Assembly: GCF_002412335.2 (NCBI RefSeq)
Contig: NZ_NXIB02000011.1
Span: 1-43,132 of the forward strand
Length of the DNA: 43,132 nucleotides
Direction of reading: 5' to 3'
From: Tychonema bourrellyi FEM_GT703
GTDB taxonomy: Bacteria > Cyanobacteriota > Cyanobacteriia > Cyanobacteriales > Microcoleaceae
The notes below the pieces were generated by a model. It made no database searches. It was given only the letters and a program-made list of their open reading frames with translations, and was not told the DNA's origin. Positions 27,050-34,999 of the stretch are shown piece after piece. How positions within the stretch are numbered: the stretch's first letter is position 1; each line of letters opens with the position of its first letter. The position numbers and the translations under genes are program-made.

Positions 27050-27362
27050 TGAGATATTGCACCATTCTCAATTAGCTTTTTATGAACGGGCAAGATGCCC
27101 GTTCCACAAAAGAATTTATTTGTTGTGGAACAGGCATCTTGCCTGTTCTTGAGAATAAAGAATTTATTTGTTGTGGAACAGGCATCTTGCCTGTTCTTGA
27201 GAATAAAGAATTTATTTGTTGTGGAACAGGCATCTTGCCTGTTCTTGAGAATAAAGAATTTATTTGTTGTGGAACAGGCATCTTGCCTGTTCTTGAGAAT
27301 AAAGAATTTATTTGTTGTGGAACAGGCATCTTGCCTGTTCTTGAGAATTGTGAAACATCTCA
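27050..27362. mobile_element. Repeat-module MITE-like element, copy 2 (48-bp modules)
   Basis: The same left end as copy 1, TGAGATATTGCACCATTCTC (27050-27069), faces an imperfect complement GAGAATTGTGAAACATCTCA (27343-27362). The 9-bp direct repeat AGCTAAATA flanks it at 27041-27049 and 27362-27370, a probable target duplication. Inside, a first palindromic module is followed by further 48-bp units containing GTGGAACAGGCATCTTGCC; the period is a multiple of three, so several frames stay open by chance. It begins just after the bioU stop. Confidence 0.8.
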
Positions 27363-27527
27363 GCTAAATAAAACTAATATTCACTAAATTGAGTACACAA
27401 CCTAATATATATTCAATTTACTAAGATAGGGTGATGGGTTAATCACCGATATTTAACTGAGCAATAGGATCGGATAAGTTCAGGTATTCTGTCACTAATT
27501 CACGCCTACACCAATTGAGGAAAAACC

Positions 27528-28234
27528 ATGACAACCCTGCTAATTCCAACCCAAAGCGTTCCATTGACGATCGAGCTCCCTGCGATCGAACCAATGACTG
27601 TTGAACAGTTCTATCAATTCTGTCTAGCCAATGGCGATTTGAGAATCGAACGTACCGCCAGTGGGGAAGTGATCGTTATGTCACCAGCTTTTTCGGATAC
27701 AAGTAATCGCAACGGTAAGATTTCCCTACAACTTGCGAACTGGGCAGAACAAGATGGCACAGGTGAAACGTTTGACTCCAGTGCAGGCTTTACCCTGCCC
27801 AATGGAGCAACCCGCTCCCCCGATGCCTCATGGATTAAACTAGAGCGCTGGAATGCCTTAACTGAAGAACAAAAAGCCTCATTTGCACCGATTTGTCCAG
27901 ACTTTGTGATTGAATTACGGTCTTCTAGCGATACTCTCAAAGGATTGCAAAAAAAGATGCAAGAATACAGCGGTTCCCACTGCTATGCGGTACAGTCAAA
28001 AACTCTAAAATAACATAACCTGGGTTGGCTCGTAGCTGTTACTGTACCTCATAAGAGCGGGAACCGCTGTATATTGACAACGGTGTATCACTCGGCTTGT
28101 TGATCGATCGCAAAAACCGAAAAGTTTACATCTACCGTCCCGAAAAAGAACCGGAAATCTTGGATAATCCCGAAACAGTGAGCGGCGATCCAGAGTTAAC
28201 AGGATTTGTCTTACGGATGGCCAAAATCTGGTGA
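27528..28234 (+). pseudogene. Uma2-family (DUF820) nuclease gene disrupted by a MITE
   Basis: The reading from 27528 has the Uma2 features: EPMTVEQFYQFCLANGDLRIER, RSPDASWIKLERW, PDFVIELRSSSDTLKGLQKKMQEY. It then enters a 102-bp inverted-repeat insert and stops at 28013. Removing the insert and one copy of the TA duplication rejoins ...KMQEY-IDNGVSLGLLIDRKNRKVYIYRPEKEPEIL... to a TGA at 28232-28234, a normal full-length Uma2 ending in MAKIW. Uma2 proteins have a PD-(D/E)XK nuclease fold and are very numerous in cyanobacteria. The restored 3' end overlaps the convergent Uma2 gene by 24 bases. The intact parts suggest recent insertion. Confidence 0.85.
27968..28069. mobile_element. 102-bp MITE inside the Uma2 gene
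   Basis: Termini CAGCGGTTCCC and GGGAACCGCTG are perfect inverted repeats, and a TA dinucleotide lies on both sides (27966-27967, 28070-28071). TA duplication is the mark of IS630/Tc1-mariner transposition, so the element is probably mobilised by such a transposase elsewhere. Subterminal arms (GGTACAGT/ACTGTACC) extend the hairpin. Confidence 0.85.
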
Positions 28235-29089
28235 ATCATCTGCATCAGGATCGATACCCATTGCTAATAGTCTTTCTGCAAGTCGCGCCGCTTTTTGTTC
28301 CGCCCGTTCAGCACGTTGACGCTCTTGTTCAGCACGTTGATGTTCCTGTTCAGTTCTGAGTTTTTCAAGTTCAGCTCTTTCGTCACCAATTAACAACAAA
28401 TTCCCGTGAATATCCCACCACCGCAACCAAAGTTGCGTTTGATTTTGATAACTTCCCTGCCAAAGTCCCAACTCAATTTCTAATGGTTCAATCGGATAGT
28501 GACCCCGTTGATTAGGTTCGAGTTTGTGATAAGCAAAATCTCTCAAATGATAGACTTCTAATCGATCGTTGCTCATCTCATAAATGCCGTAGTAAGGAAT
28601 CCGAATAATTTGCTCGTAAACCCAAAACTTACCCGGCTTTTGCACTTCTCCTGCATCAGTCATCAACAGAGGAGTGGCATCCCGTTCTTCATTGCCATTG
28701 CCGCTGGCAAATTCCAAAGCAATTAAAGGTGCCATATGTTCTCGCCACAGCACGTAAGAACGGCGATATTTTCCCTGTTCCGGGCGTGCTGAAACATTCG
28801 GCGCGTAGAACCAGTCAGGAGCTTCTGCCCCTTTTTCCGGTGGTTCAGTTTCTCGCCAATAAATCCCAGAATCTTGTCCGATGCAGTAGCGTCCGTCGGG
28901 ATGTCGCCGCTGCAAAACAGGTCCGATGGAATCAGTGAGAATTATGCTTTGAGGATGCTCCTGAAAATTTTTCACGAAAGTACCGTCAGACTCAGGAAGT
29001 TGTGTATGATCTGGAAATGCGGGGGGCAGACCTATGTCAATTAATGTTTCCGACATAATTTTAGGGCGATCGGACTTATTGTTAGTCAT
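28211..29089 (-). CDS. Uma2-family (DUF820) putative nuclease with coiled-coil tail
   Basis: The protein of about 292 residues (start at 29089) is a long-form Uma2: SDGTFVKNFQEHPQSIILTDSIGPVLQ, EAPDWFYAPNV, LIALEFASGNGNEER and KFWVYEQIIRIPYYGIYEM, then a C-terminal charged coiled coil (LEKLRTEQEHQRAEQERQRAERAEQKAARL). The acidic and Lys residues of the PD-(D/E)XK core are present in PDWFYAPNV and IALEFAS. The frame is open back to 29185, but that extra N-terminus (MSRKVFYPTPTLPLLRGG) is encoded by a MITE, so 29089 or 29056 is a better start. It is convergent with the broken Uma2 gene. Confidence 0.85.
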   Translation of the reverse strand: MTNNKSDRPKIMSETLIDIGLPPAFPDHTQLPESDGTFVKNFQEHPQSIILTDSIGPVLQRRHPDGRYCIGQDSGIYWRETEPPEKGAEAPDWFYAPNVSARPEQGKYRRSYVLWREHMAPLIALEFASGNGNEERDATPLLMTDAGEVQKPGKFWVYEQIIRIPYYGIYEMSNDRLEVYHLRDFAYHKLEPNQRGHYPIEPLEIELGLWQGSYQNQTQLWLRWWDIHGNLLLIGDERAELEKLRTEQEHQRAEQERQRAERAEQKAARLAERLLAMGIDPDADDSPDFGHP

Positions 29090-29096
29090 TTTATCA

Positions 29097-29199
29097 TATA
29101 GCAATCCTAAATCATTTGTGAATTTCTTACTCCCTCCCCTTAATAAGGGGAGGGTTGGGGTGGGGTAAAAAACTTTACGACTCATTTAGGATTGCTATA
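29097..29199. mobile_element. 103-bp MITE at the 5' end of the Uma2 gene
   Basis: Arms TATAGCAATCCTAAAT (29097-29112) and its perfect complement (29184-29199) enclose CCCCTTAATAAGGGG. The outer TATA allows a TA target duplication. It supplies the DNA directly upstream of the Uma2 start and an in-frame but probably artificial N-terminal extension. Confidence 0.8.
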
Positions 29200-29225
29200 T
29201 AGTCGAAGGAAGAAGTAAAGATTAC

Positions 29226-29840
29226 CTACAATTCATAACTCTCTTCACCCAGACTTCCCAGTTCCCCGCTACCCAGAAACTCTTCCTCCTCTGCTTCCTC
29301 AATCCCAGAGTCGAAACTTTCCACCACAAACGGCAAACCAGCCCCCATTAAACCTCGCTGAATCAGTTCCGGCGTTTCATCAAACAACACAAATAAAGGA
29401 TGAATAGCCTCAGCTTGATCGCTGAAAATATGCCTGTAACGATGTGGCATCACCCACTCATAATCTTTATCCAGCCAAACCTCACACTGCCGCCAGCGGC
29501 CAAGTAACTCAGAAAACTCCTCATCGGGGCGATGAATAAAAATCAAAATTTCCACCCCAATTTTAACTTTCCATTCAGGATCGCACATCAAAATCGCCAA
29601 ATCACAGGGCAAACAAACTGCTTGTCCCGGCGATATGCTAGCGCCACTACTTCGCGCATAGGAAACTCCTTCTCGCAGCCGTGCGATCGGCAAAGGAATT
29701 GCGATTAAACTATCATCAATGCGGCGGATACTCGGAATCATTTCCATGTAAACCCGATATTTTTTCAGCAGTTCAAGGGCGTTAGAAGATTCGCTATATT
29801 GTGCTAATAAAGCTTCGTAATGTGATTTCTTAATAGACAT
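29226..29840 (-). CDS. Hypothetical protein downstream of pilC
   Basis: The 204-residue protein (MSIKKSHYEALLAQYSESSNALELLKKYRVYMEM...) matches no family I recognise. It has a helical N-terminus, a central part with SISPGQAVCLPCDLAILMCDP (a CxxC within it) and strands such as WKVKIGVEILIFIHRP, and a very acidic C-terminal tail after residue 175 (SFDSGIEEAEEEEFLGSGELGS). No signal peptide or membrane segment. It follows pilC on the same strand after a heptamer array, so it could be the last gene of the pil operon, but a pilus role is only suggested by position. Confidence 0.65.
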   Translation of the reverse strand: MSIKKSHYEALLAQYSESSNALELLKKYRVYMEMIPSIRRIDDSLIAIPLPIARLREGVSYARSSGASISPGQAVCLPCDLAILMCDPEWKVKIGVEILIFIHRPDEEFSELLGRWRQCEVWLDKDYEWVMPHRYRHIFSDQAEAIHPLFVLFDETPELIQRGLMGAGLPFVVESFDSGIEEAEEEEFLGSGELGSLGEESYEL

Positions 29841-29861
29841 TCTAAATCAAGTAATAGGTAA

Positions 29862-29908
29862 CAGTCAACTGTCAACAGTCAACTGTCAACAGTCAACTGT
29901 CAACTGAC
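29862..29908. repeat. CAGTCAA/CTGTCAA heptamer array, 6.7 units
   Basis: CAGTCAA and CTGTCAA alternate strictly for six units, forming a 14-bp higher-order period, then CTGAC. It fills the gap between pilC and the unknown gene. Confidence 0.9.
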
Positions 29909-29913
29909 TATTT

Positions 29914-31041
29914 TTACATCTTCTGGAACACTGCGAACATCGGCAGATACATAGACAGCAAAATCGAACCTACGATACCACCAACGACCACAATCATCAG
30001 CGGCTCTAGCATACTCGTGAGTCCTTTTACCGCTTCTTCCACTTCCGTTTCGTAGAAAGCGCCAACTTTCATCAGCATCTTGTCAAGTTCCCCAGTTTCT
30101 TCGCCAATTGCGATCATTTGAATTGCCAAAGATGGGAAAACTTGCTGTTCTTGCAAAGCAATACTGATCATGCCGCCGCCTTGAATTTCCTGCCTTGCAT
30201 ATTCGATCGCATTTGAGATTGCCTGATTCCCCGCCACATCTCGCACAATTTCCAAAGAGTTGATAATCGGTACACCCGATCGCGTCAGTGACCCAAATAT
30301 CACACAAAATCGAGCCACAGCCGATTTTTCCAGCAAATCTCCAAAAATCGGCGCCTTCATCATCATCTTATCAATTTGCAGATGACCTACTGGAGTTTTG
30401 TAGTACATCCCGAATCCAATATTTAGCGCTATAATCACCCCAATAGTTGTCACCTGTTGGATGGGAGGCCAAGCCACACAAAATGCACTAATTGCCAACA
30501 TAAACATCGTAAAAGCCGGCAAATCTGCACCAATATCCTTAAATATTTTCGCAAAAGTTGGTAGCAGAAATATCGTCATTGCGAAAAAAATCACGATCGC
30601 GATGGAAAACACAGTCTTCGGATAAGACATCGCCGAATTAATTTCAGACGACGTTTTATGATTTTTTTCCATCATTACCGCCAGACGGTCTAGTGATTCA
30701 TCTAGCACACCCCCGACTTCTCCCGCTGCCACCATACTGATAAACAGTTGGTCAAAAACATCAGGAAACTTCGCCATCGCTTCTGCCAAGTTTATACCCT
30801 CTTGTACGTCAGCATTCATGCTCCTGATCGCTCGTTTCAACTTAGGATTAGAACACTGTTCCTGCAATACAGAAAGACATCTAACGATGGCAACCCCTGC
30901 ATTAAACATAGCAGAAAACTGACGAGCGAAAATCGCTAAATCTTTAATAGTAACACTGCTAAAATTGTACTCTATTTCCTCCTGAATTTTCTCAATACTA
31001 AAGCCGCCTTTAGGTTTATTGCCGATAACATTAGTAGCCAT
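29914..31041 (-). CDS. pilC: Type IV pilus inner-membrane platform protein PilC
   Basis: The 375-residue protein has two GspF domains, each with the family pattern: FARQFSAMFNAGVAIVRCLSVLQEQ with VAAGEVGGVLDESLDRLA in the first, FCVIFGSLTRSGVPIINSLEIV with IAIGEETGELDKMLMKVGAFYE in the second. Three hydrophobic segments (about 150-170, 200-220 and the C-terminal PLMIVVVGGIVGSILLSMYLPMF) anchor it. It should couple PilB and PilT ATPases to the pilus. It lacks the first 30-40 residues usual in cyanobacterial PilC, starting at MATNVIGNK; the missing part is cytoplasmic. Last recognised gene of pilB-pilT-pilC. Confidence 0.93.
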   Translation of the reverse strand: MATNVIGNKPKGGFSIEKIQEEIEYNFSSVTIKDLAIFARQFSAMFNAGVAIVRCLSVLQEQCSNPKLKRAIRSMNADVQEGINLAEAMAKFPDVFDQLFISMVAAGEVGGVLDESLDRLAVMMEKNHKTSSEINSAMSYPKTVFSIAIVIFFAMTIFLLPTFAKIFKDIGADLPAFTMFMLAISAFCVAWPPIQQVTTIGVIIALNIGFGMYYKTPVGHLQIDKMMMKAPIFGDLLEKSAVARFCVIFGSLTRSGVPIINSLEIVRDVAGNQAISNAIEYARQEIQGGGMISIALQEQQVFPSLAIQMIAIGEETGELDKMLMKVGAFYETEVEEAVKGLTSMLEPLMIVVVGGIVGSILLSMYLPMFAVFQKM

Positions 31042-31081
31042 ATATTGCCTCTGGTATTTTATTGAAAATCAGTAATCAGTC

Positions 31082-31276
31082 GTTATTGGGAATGGGGCAT
31101 TGGGCATTGGGCATTGGTAATTTGTTATCTGTTAGTTGTTACTGGTTATGGGTAATTGGTAATTTGTTATCGGTTACTGGTTACTGGTTATTGTTTAGTT
31201 GTTACTGGTTACTTATTTAACCAATGCCCAATGCCCCATTCCCAATGCCCCATTCCCAATGCCCCATTCCCAATAA
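31082..31276. repeat. Inverted GGGCATT heptamer arms between pilT and pilC
   Basis: GTTATTGGGAATGGGGCATTGGGCATTGG at 31082-31117 is answered by CCAATGCCCAATGCCCCATTCCCAAT units at 31221-31276, so heptamer arrays in opposite orientation face each other across about 100 bp that is itself full of GTTACTG/GTTATC-type heptamers. In the transcript the arms would form a long hairpin. Confidence 0.85.
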
Positions 31277-31281
31277 CTAAA

Positions 31282-32376
31282 TTAATGCCCCCCTGTCTTG
31301 GCACCAGCGGGGGCCGGGCCGATCAAACGTTGGAGTTCATCTGGCTTAGAAGCCTTGGCCATTCCAGATTCCCAAGTGATTTTACCACTCTTGTAAAGAT
31401 CACATAAAGCCATTTCCATTGTCCTCATACCCAACTTCGCCCCCATTTGGATTTGGGAGTAAATCATGGGAGTTTTCCCCTCCCGGATTAAGTTAGACAT
31501 AGCAGGAGTATTCAGCATGATTTCCATAGCACAGCAACGGCCACCGCCAACTTTCACCACCAAATTTTGGCTGGCTATTCCCACCAAAGAGTTAGACACC
31601 TGGGCGCGAACCTGGGGTTGTTGAATGGGCGGGAACACGTCCAAAATCCGATCGACCGTTGCACCCGCAGAATTAGTGTGCAGCGTTCCCATGACCATGT
31701 GACCCGTTTCCGCAGCCGAAATTGCCAGACCGATCGTTTCCAAGTCGCGCATTTCCCCCACCAGAATCACATCAGGATCTTCCCGCAGAGCCGCCTTCAG
31801 CGCATTAGAGAAGCTCTTAGTATCCTCCCCCTTTTGACGCTGGTGAAACAAACTCTTAACATTGGGAAACACATATTCGATCGGGTCTTCAACTGTCAGA
31901 ATGTGTTCCGCCCGCGTCCGGTTGATCAGATCCAACAAAGCCGCCATCGTAGTAGTTTTCCCAGAGCCCGTTTGTCCCGTCACCAACAGCATACCCCTCG
32001 GTCTTTCCGTCAGATCCCGCAAAATCTGAGGCACACCTAAAGCATCGGCGTTCGGAATCTTAGAAGCCAGAGCCCGCAAACAAGCAGCCCAAGAACCCCG
32101 TTCCCGGTACACATTCACCCGGAACCGAGCCAATCCCTTAACACCGTAAGCGCAGTCGAGTTCCCATTCCATCTCCAATTGCTTGCGCTGCATATTGTTG
32201 AGCATTTGGAAGATCAGCATCTGCACTTCCTCAGCAGACAGGATTTCGCCGAATTGTGGCTGAGGAGTGAGTTTACCGCTAATTCGGAAGAAAATAGACG
32301 CGCCCGCTTGGATGTGTATGTCTGAACCCCCTTTCTCTACCAGGCACTCCAGTACGTCTTCAATGATCAGACCCAT
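31282..32376 (-). CDS. pilT: Type IV pilus retraction ATPase PilT
   Basis: The 364-residue ATPase shows the full PilT set: GGSDIHIQAGASIFFRISGKL near the start, Walker A GQTGSGKT (134-141), Asp box EDPIEYVF, Walker B DPDVILVGEMRD, His box TGHMVMGTLHTNSA and the C-terminal AIRNLIREGK-type segment (MSNLIREGKTPMIYSQIQMGA). PilT powers pilus retraction and twitching. It sits between pilB and pilC with long repeat-filled gaps of 267 and 240 bases, unusual spacing for an operon. Confidence 0.95.
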   Translation of the reverse strand: MGLIIEDVLECLVEKGGSDIHIQAGASIFFRISGKLTPQPQFGEILSAEEVQMLIFQMLNNMQRKQLEMEWELDCAYGVKGLARFRVNVYRERGSWAACLRALASKIPNADALGVPQILRDLTERPRGMLLVTGQTGSGKTTTMAALLDLINRTRAEHILTVEDPIEYVFPNVKSLFHQRQKGEDTKSFSNALKAALREDPDVILVGEMRDLETIGLAISAAETGHMVMGTLHTNSAGATVDRILDVFPPIQQPQVRAQVSNSLVGIASQNLVVKVGGGRCCAMEIMLNTPAMSNLIREGKTPMIYSQIQMGAKLGMRTMEMALCDLYKSGKITWESGMAKASKPDELQRLIGPAPAGAKTGGH

Positions 32377-32430
32377 AGATATGTCTCCCTAATCCAGTTG
32401 ATAGCTATTGACCAATTTAACTCAGTTATT

Positions 32431-32577
32431 TGTTGTCTGTTGTCTGTTGTCTGTTGTCTGTTGACTGTTGTCTGTTGTCTGTTGACTGTTGTCTGTTGTC
32501 TGTTGTCTGTTGTCTGTTGTCTGTTGTCTGTTGACTGTTGTCTGTTGACTGTTGTCTGTTGTCTGTTGTCTGTTGTC
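32431..32577. repeat. TGTTGTC/TGTTGAC heptamer array, exactly 21 units
   Basis: An unbroken 147-bp run of TGTTGTC with some TGTTGAC units lies between pilB and pilT. The open frame across it on the plus strand (CLLSVVCCLLTVVC) is a repeat artefact. On the transcribed strand it reads GACAACA/GTCAACA. Confidence 0.92.
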
Positions 32578-32606
32578 GTTGTTTTTCTAATAACCGATTA
32601 CTAACA

Positions 32607-32641
32607 ACTACTGACTACTGACTACTGACTGCTGACTGCTG
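32607..32641. repeat. ACTACTG/ACTGCTG heptamer array, 5 units
   Basis: Five heptamers abut the pilB stop codon. It is a different heptamer from the 21-unit array 30 bases away. Confidence 0.85.
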
Positions 32642-32643
32642 AA

Positions 32644-34647
32644 TCAATCTAGAAAGCGCGGAGTCAAACAGTAGGGACAATCCAGCATCTCCGGCTTCAA
32701 TTCTGCCTGACAAGTCTTGCAGGTCAGCCCCTGCTTGCGTTTTGCCTTCATTTCAGCCTCCAGCCCAGAGTCGGTAAACGTCACCCGCTCGACTTCCTCA
32801 AAGGTAGTCGCGCCTTCTCGCACTAACTGCAAACTGTAAGCCAGCAAGGTTTTCATCCCTTCTTCTACTGCGGCTTCCTTAATTTGCTCTGTGGGAGCAC
32901 CTTGAGTGATCAGAGTTTGCAGCCGCTCAGTATTTTTCAGGAATTCGTAAACCCCTACCCGCCCTTTGTAGCCTATGCCTCCGCACTTCTTACACAGTTT
33001 GTCCTGTTCTGCCAGTTCCTTCCTCTGCTCAACTGGTATGGTGTTGGCTTTGTAGACAGTCAGATCGACTTCTTGAGAAGCTGACAGGCCGTAGCGACCG
33101 AGTTCGATCGCAGTAGGCTGATAAGGAATGCGGCATTTGTCACAAACGCGGCGCATCAAGCGCTGAGCTAACACGCCCAACAAAGCCGCCGAAACCATGA
33201 ACGGTTCTACGCCCATTTCGTCCAAACGGGCGATCGCACCGGCCGCGTCATTAGTGTGCAATGTAGTCAGCACCAAGTGTCCGGTCAAAGCAGCTTCCAG
33301 AGCCGTTTTCGCCGTTTCCTTGTCCCGCGTTTCCCCCACTAGCATGACGTCAGGGTCTTGCCGCAAAAACGCCCGCAGAATGTTGGAAAAAGTCAAGTCT
33401 TTTTCACGAATTACTTGACATTGGGTAATTCCTGGCAAAGCATATTCGATCGGGTCTTCCGCCGTACAAATATTAATCGCCGGATCATTCTTTTCCGCCA
33501 GAATTGAATAGAGCGAAGTTGACTTACCCGAACCAGTCGGCCCAGTCACCAAAATCAGTCCAAAGGGGCGGCTGGCAGTTTCTCGAACCAAAGCCAAAGT
33601 TTCTGGATCTGAGATTAACAAACCCAGACCCAACTGAGTGCTGGAACTATCCAAAATCCGCAACACAATTTTTTCGCCGTAGCGAGAAGGCAAGCTATTT
33701 ACCCGAAAATCCACCGTCCGTCCTTCAAATACCCGGCGGATACGACCATCTTGAGCTTGTCTGCGTTCGGCAATGTCCAAATTGGCAATAATTTTGAACC
33801 TAGCAGTAATCCCTTGCACCACTTGCTTGGGAAATCGGAAATACTCTTGCAGTACCCCGTCCTTCCGCATCCGAATTCGCATGAACTCTTCTTGTGGTTC
33901 GACGTGGATGTCAGAGACTTTTTCTGACAAAGCTTTAGCCAAAATGATGTTGACCGCTTTGATTACAGGAGCTTGCTCTACAGCGTTTATGGTGTCAGCG
34001 ATGTCTTCTGTATCAGCAGAAACCTCTTCTAATGAGAGTTCGCCAAAATCTCCATCTCCTAGGGATAGTTTTCTCTCCTTTTCGGCTTCGGCTATTTTGG
34101 CTGCTATTTTAACTTGGTCTTCTTGATAGACAGAAGTAATGTCCTGATAGTCATCTGGGGTAATCACTCGTCGTTGAAAACTCAACCCTTTCAAAATCCG
34201 CCGCAAATCTTCTTGGGCGTCTAGGTTGTCAGGATCGACCATTGCGACTACGATCGCCGGAGGTTCGGTTTCCGTCTTCGCCACGGGTAAAAACCGACGT
34301 TGGTGACAGATGTCGATCGACATTTTTAAGTCGTCGAGCATCGCTCCGAGTTGCTCATTAGTCAGTTCGCTCAACTCTGGGTCAAAGGCTTCAACCCCAT
34401 AGACTATTTTCATTTCAAACATCTGCTGCTTTTTGTAAAGCCGCAGCAATTCTGGCGGCAAGGGCAGCCCTGTAGTTGATTCCAGTACCTCCGTCAACCG
34501 CTTACCTGACTTCTTACTTTCAAGTTGAGCTTTCTTCAGTTGGTCACTGTTGACGTAACCAGACTGAATCATCTTGTTGAGAGCCGGAGTAAACAGGCTG
34601 GTAGCAACTAGAGATGTGGAGAAACGCCGATCGGATGTGTTAGTCAT
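32644..34647 (-). CDS. pilB: Type IV pilus extension ATPase PilB
   Basis: The 667-residue protein has a T2SSE N-terminal domain (SGYVNSDQLKKAQ, TGLPLPPELLRLY), then the GspE/PilB ATPase: Walker A GPTGSGKS (Lys375), EDPIEYALPGITQ, Walker B DPDVMLVGETRD, TGHLVLTTLHTNDA and QRLMRRVC. It carries the tetracysteine (CDKC and CKKC, about 500-545) of PilB and a further C-terminal zinc-ribbon (CKTCQAELKPEMLDCPYC). It drives pilus assembly for motility and natural transformation. First gene of the operon, divergent from grpE. Confidence 0.95.
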   Translation of the reverse strand: MTNTSDRRFSTSLVATSLFTPALNKMIQSGYVNSDQLKKAQLESKKSGKRLTEVLESTTGLPLPPELLRLYKKQQMFEMKIVYGVEAFDPELSELTNEQLGAMLDDLKMSIDICHQRRFLPVAKTETEPPAIVVAMVDPDNLDAQEDLRRILKGLSFQRRVITPDDYQDITSVYQEDQVKIAAKIAEAEKERKLSLGDGDFGELSLEEVSADTEDIADTINAVEQAPVIKAVNIILAKALSEKVSDIHVEPQEEFMRIRMRKDGVLQEYFRFPKQVVQGITARFKIIANLDIAERRQAQDGRIRRVFEGRTVDFRVNSLPSRYGEKIVLRILDSSSTQLGLGLLISDPETLALVRETASRPFGLILVTGPTGSGKSTSLYSILAEKNDPAINICTAEDPIEYALPGITQCQVIREKDLTFSNILRAFLRQDPDVMLVGETRDKETAKTALEAALTGHLVLTTLHTNDAAGAIARLDEMGVEPFMVSAALLGVLAQRLMRRVCDKCRIPYQPTAIELGRYGLSASQEVDLTVYKANTIPVEQRKELAEQDKLCKKCGGIGYKGRVGVYEFLKNTERLQTLITQGAPTEQIKEAAVEEGMKTLLAYSLQLVREGATTFEEVERVTFTDSGLEAEMKAKRKQGLTCKTCQAELKPEMLDCPYCLTPRFLD

Positions 34648-34999
34648 GTACGCCCCCTATTTTCAACTAATTTCCGTGCAATTTTCAAGATTCACTACTG
34701 CTATACAAATCCTCTGTAATACCTAAATCGACCCCAACTTCGATAGAGGATTGAGGTAATCGCTGAATTTCGACATCCACTAACAAAGAAACAGTCCATA
34801 AATTCTGATGATAGCTTTTAGAAAGCTCTCGATCGGTCTTTTAAGATATATTTTGATTAATCATCTGCTCGATCGCCCAACAGCCAGCAACGCAGATCAG
34901 AAGCAGGTCGAGTTGGCGATCGGGAAATACTACAGGATGGCGCGACTCTTCCGACTGCTACAATTGATAGGGTTCTGTCGCACACATATATGTCAGGAA

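Noticed and set aside
27050..27362. Regular direct repeats resembling a CRISPR array
   Set aside because: The 48-bp units follow each other without unique spacers, are palindromic, and lie inside an element with inverted ends and a target duplication; no cas gene is near.
27072..27387. Open frames on both strands rich in LFSRTGKMPVPQQIN or KEFICCGTGILPVLEN units
   Set aside because: The 48-bp period is a multiple of three, so stops are absent in several frames at once; no protein-like composition.
32398..32604. Cys/Leu-rich open frame on the plus strand
   Set aside because: It is a translation of the TGTTGTC heptamer array; a 7-bp period cycles through three frames and gives repetitive peptide, with no start signal.
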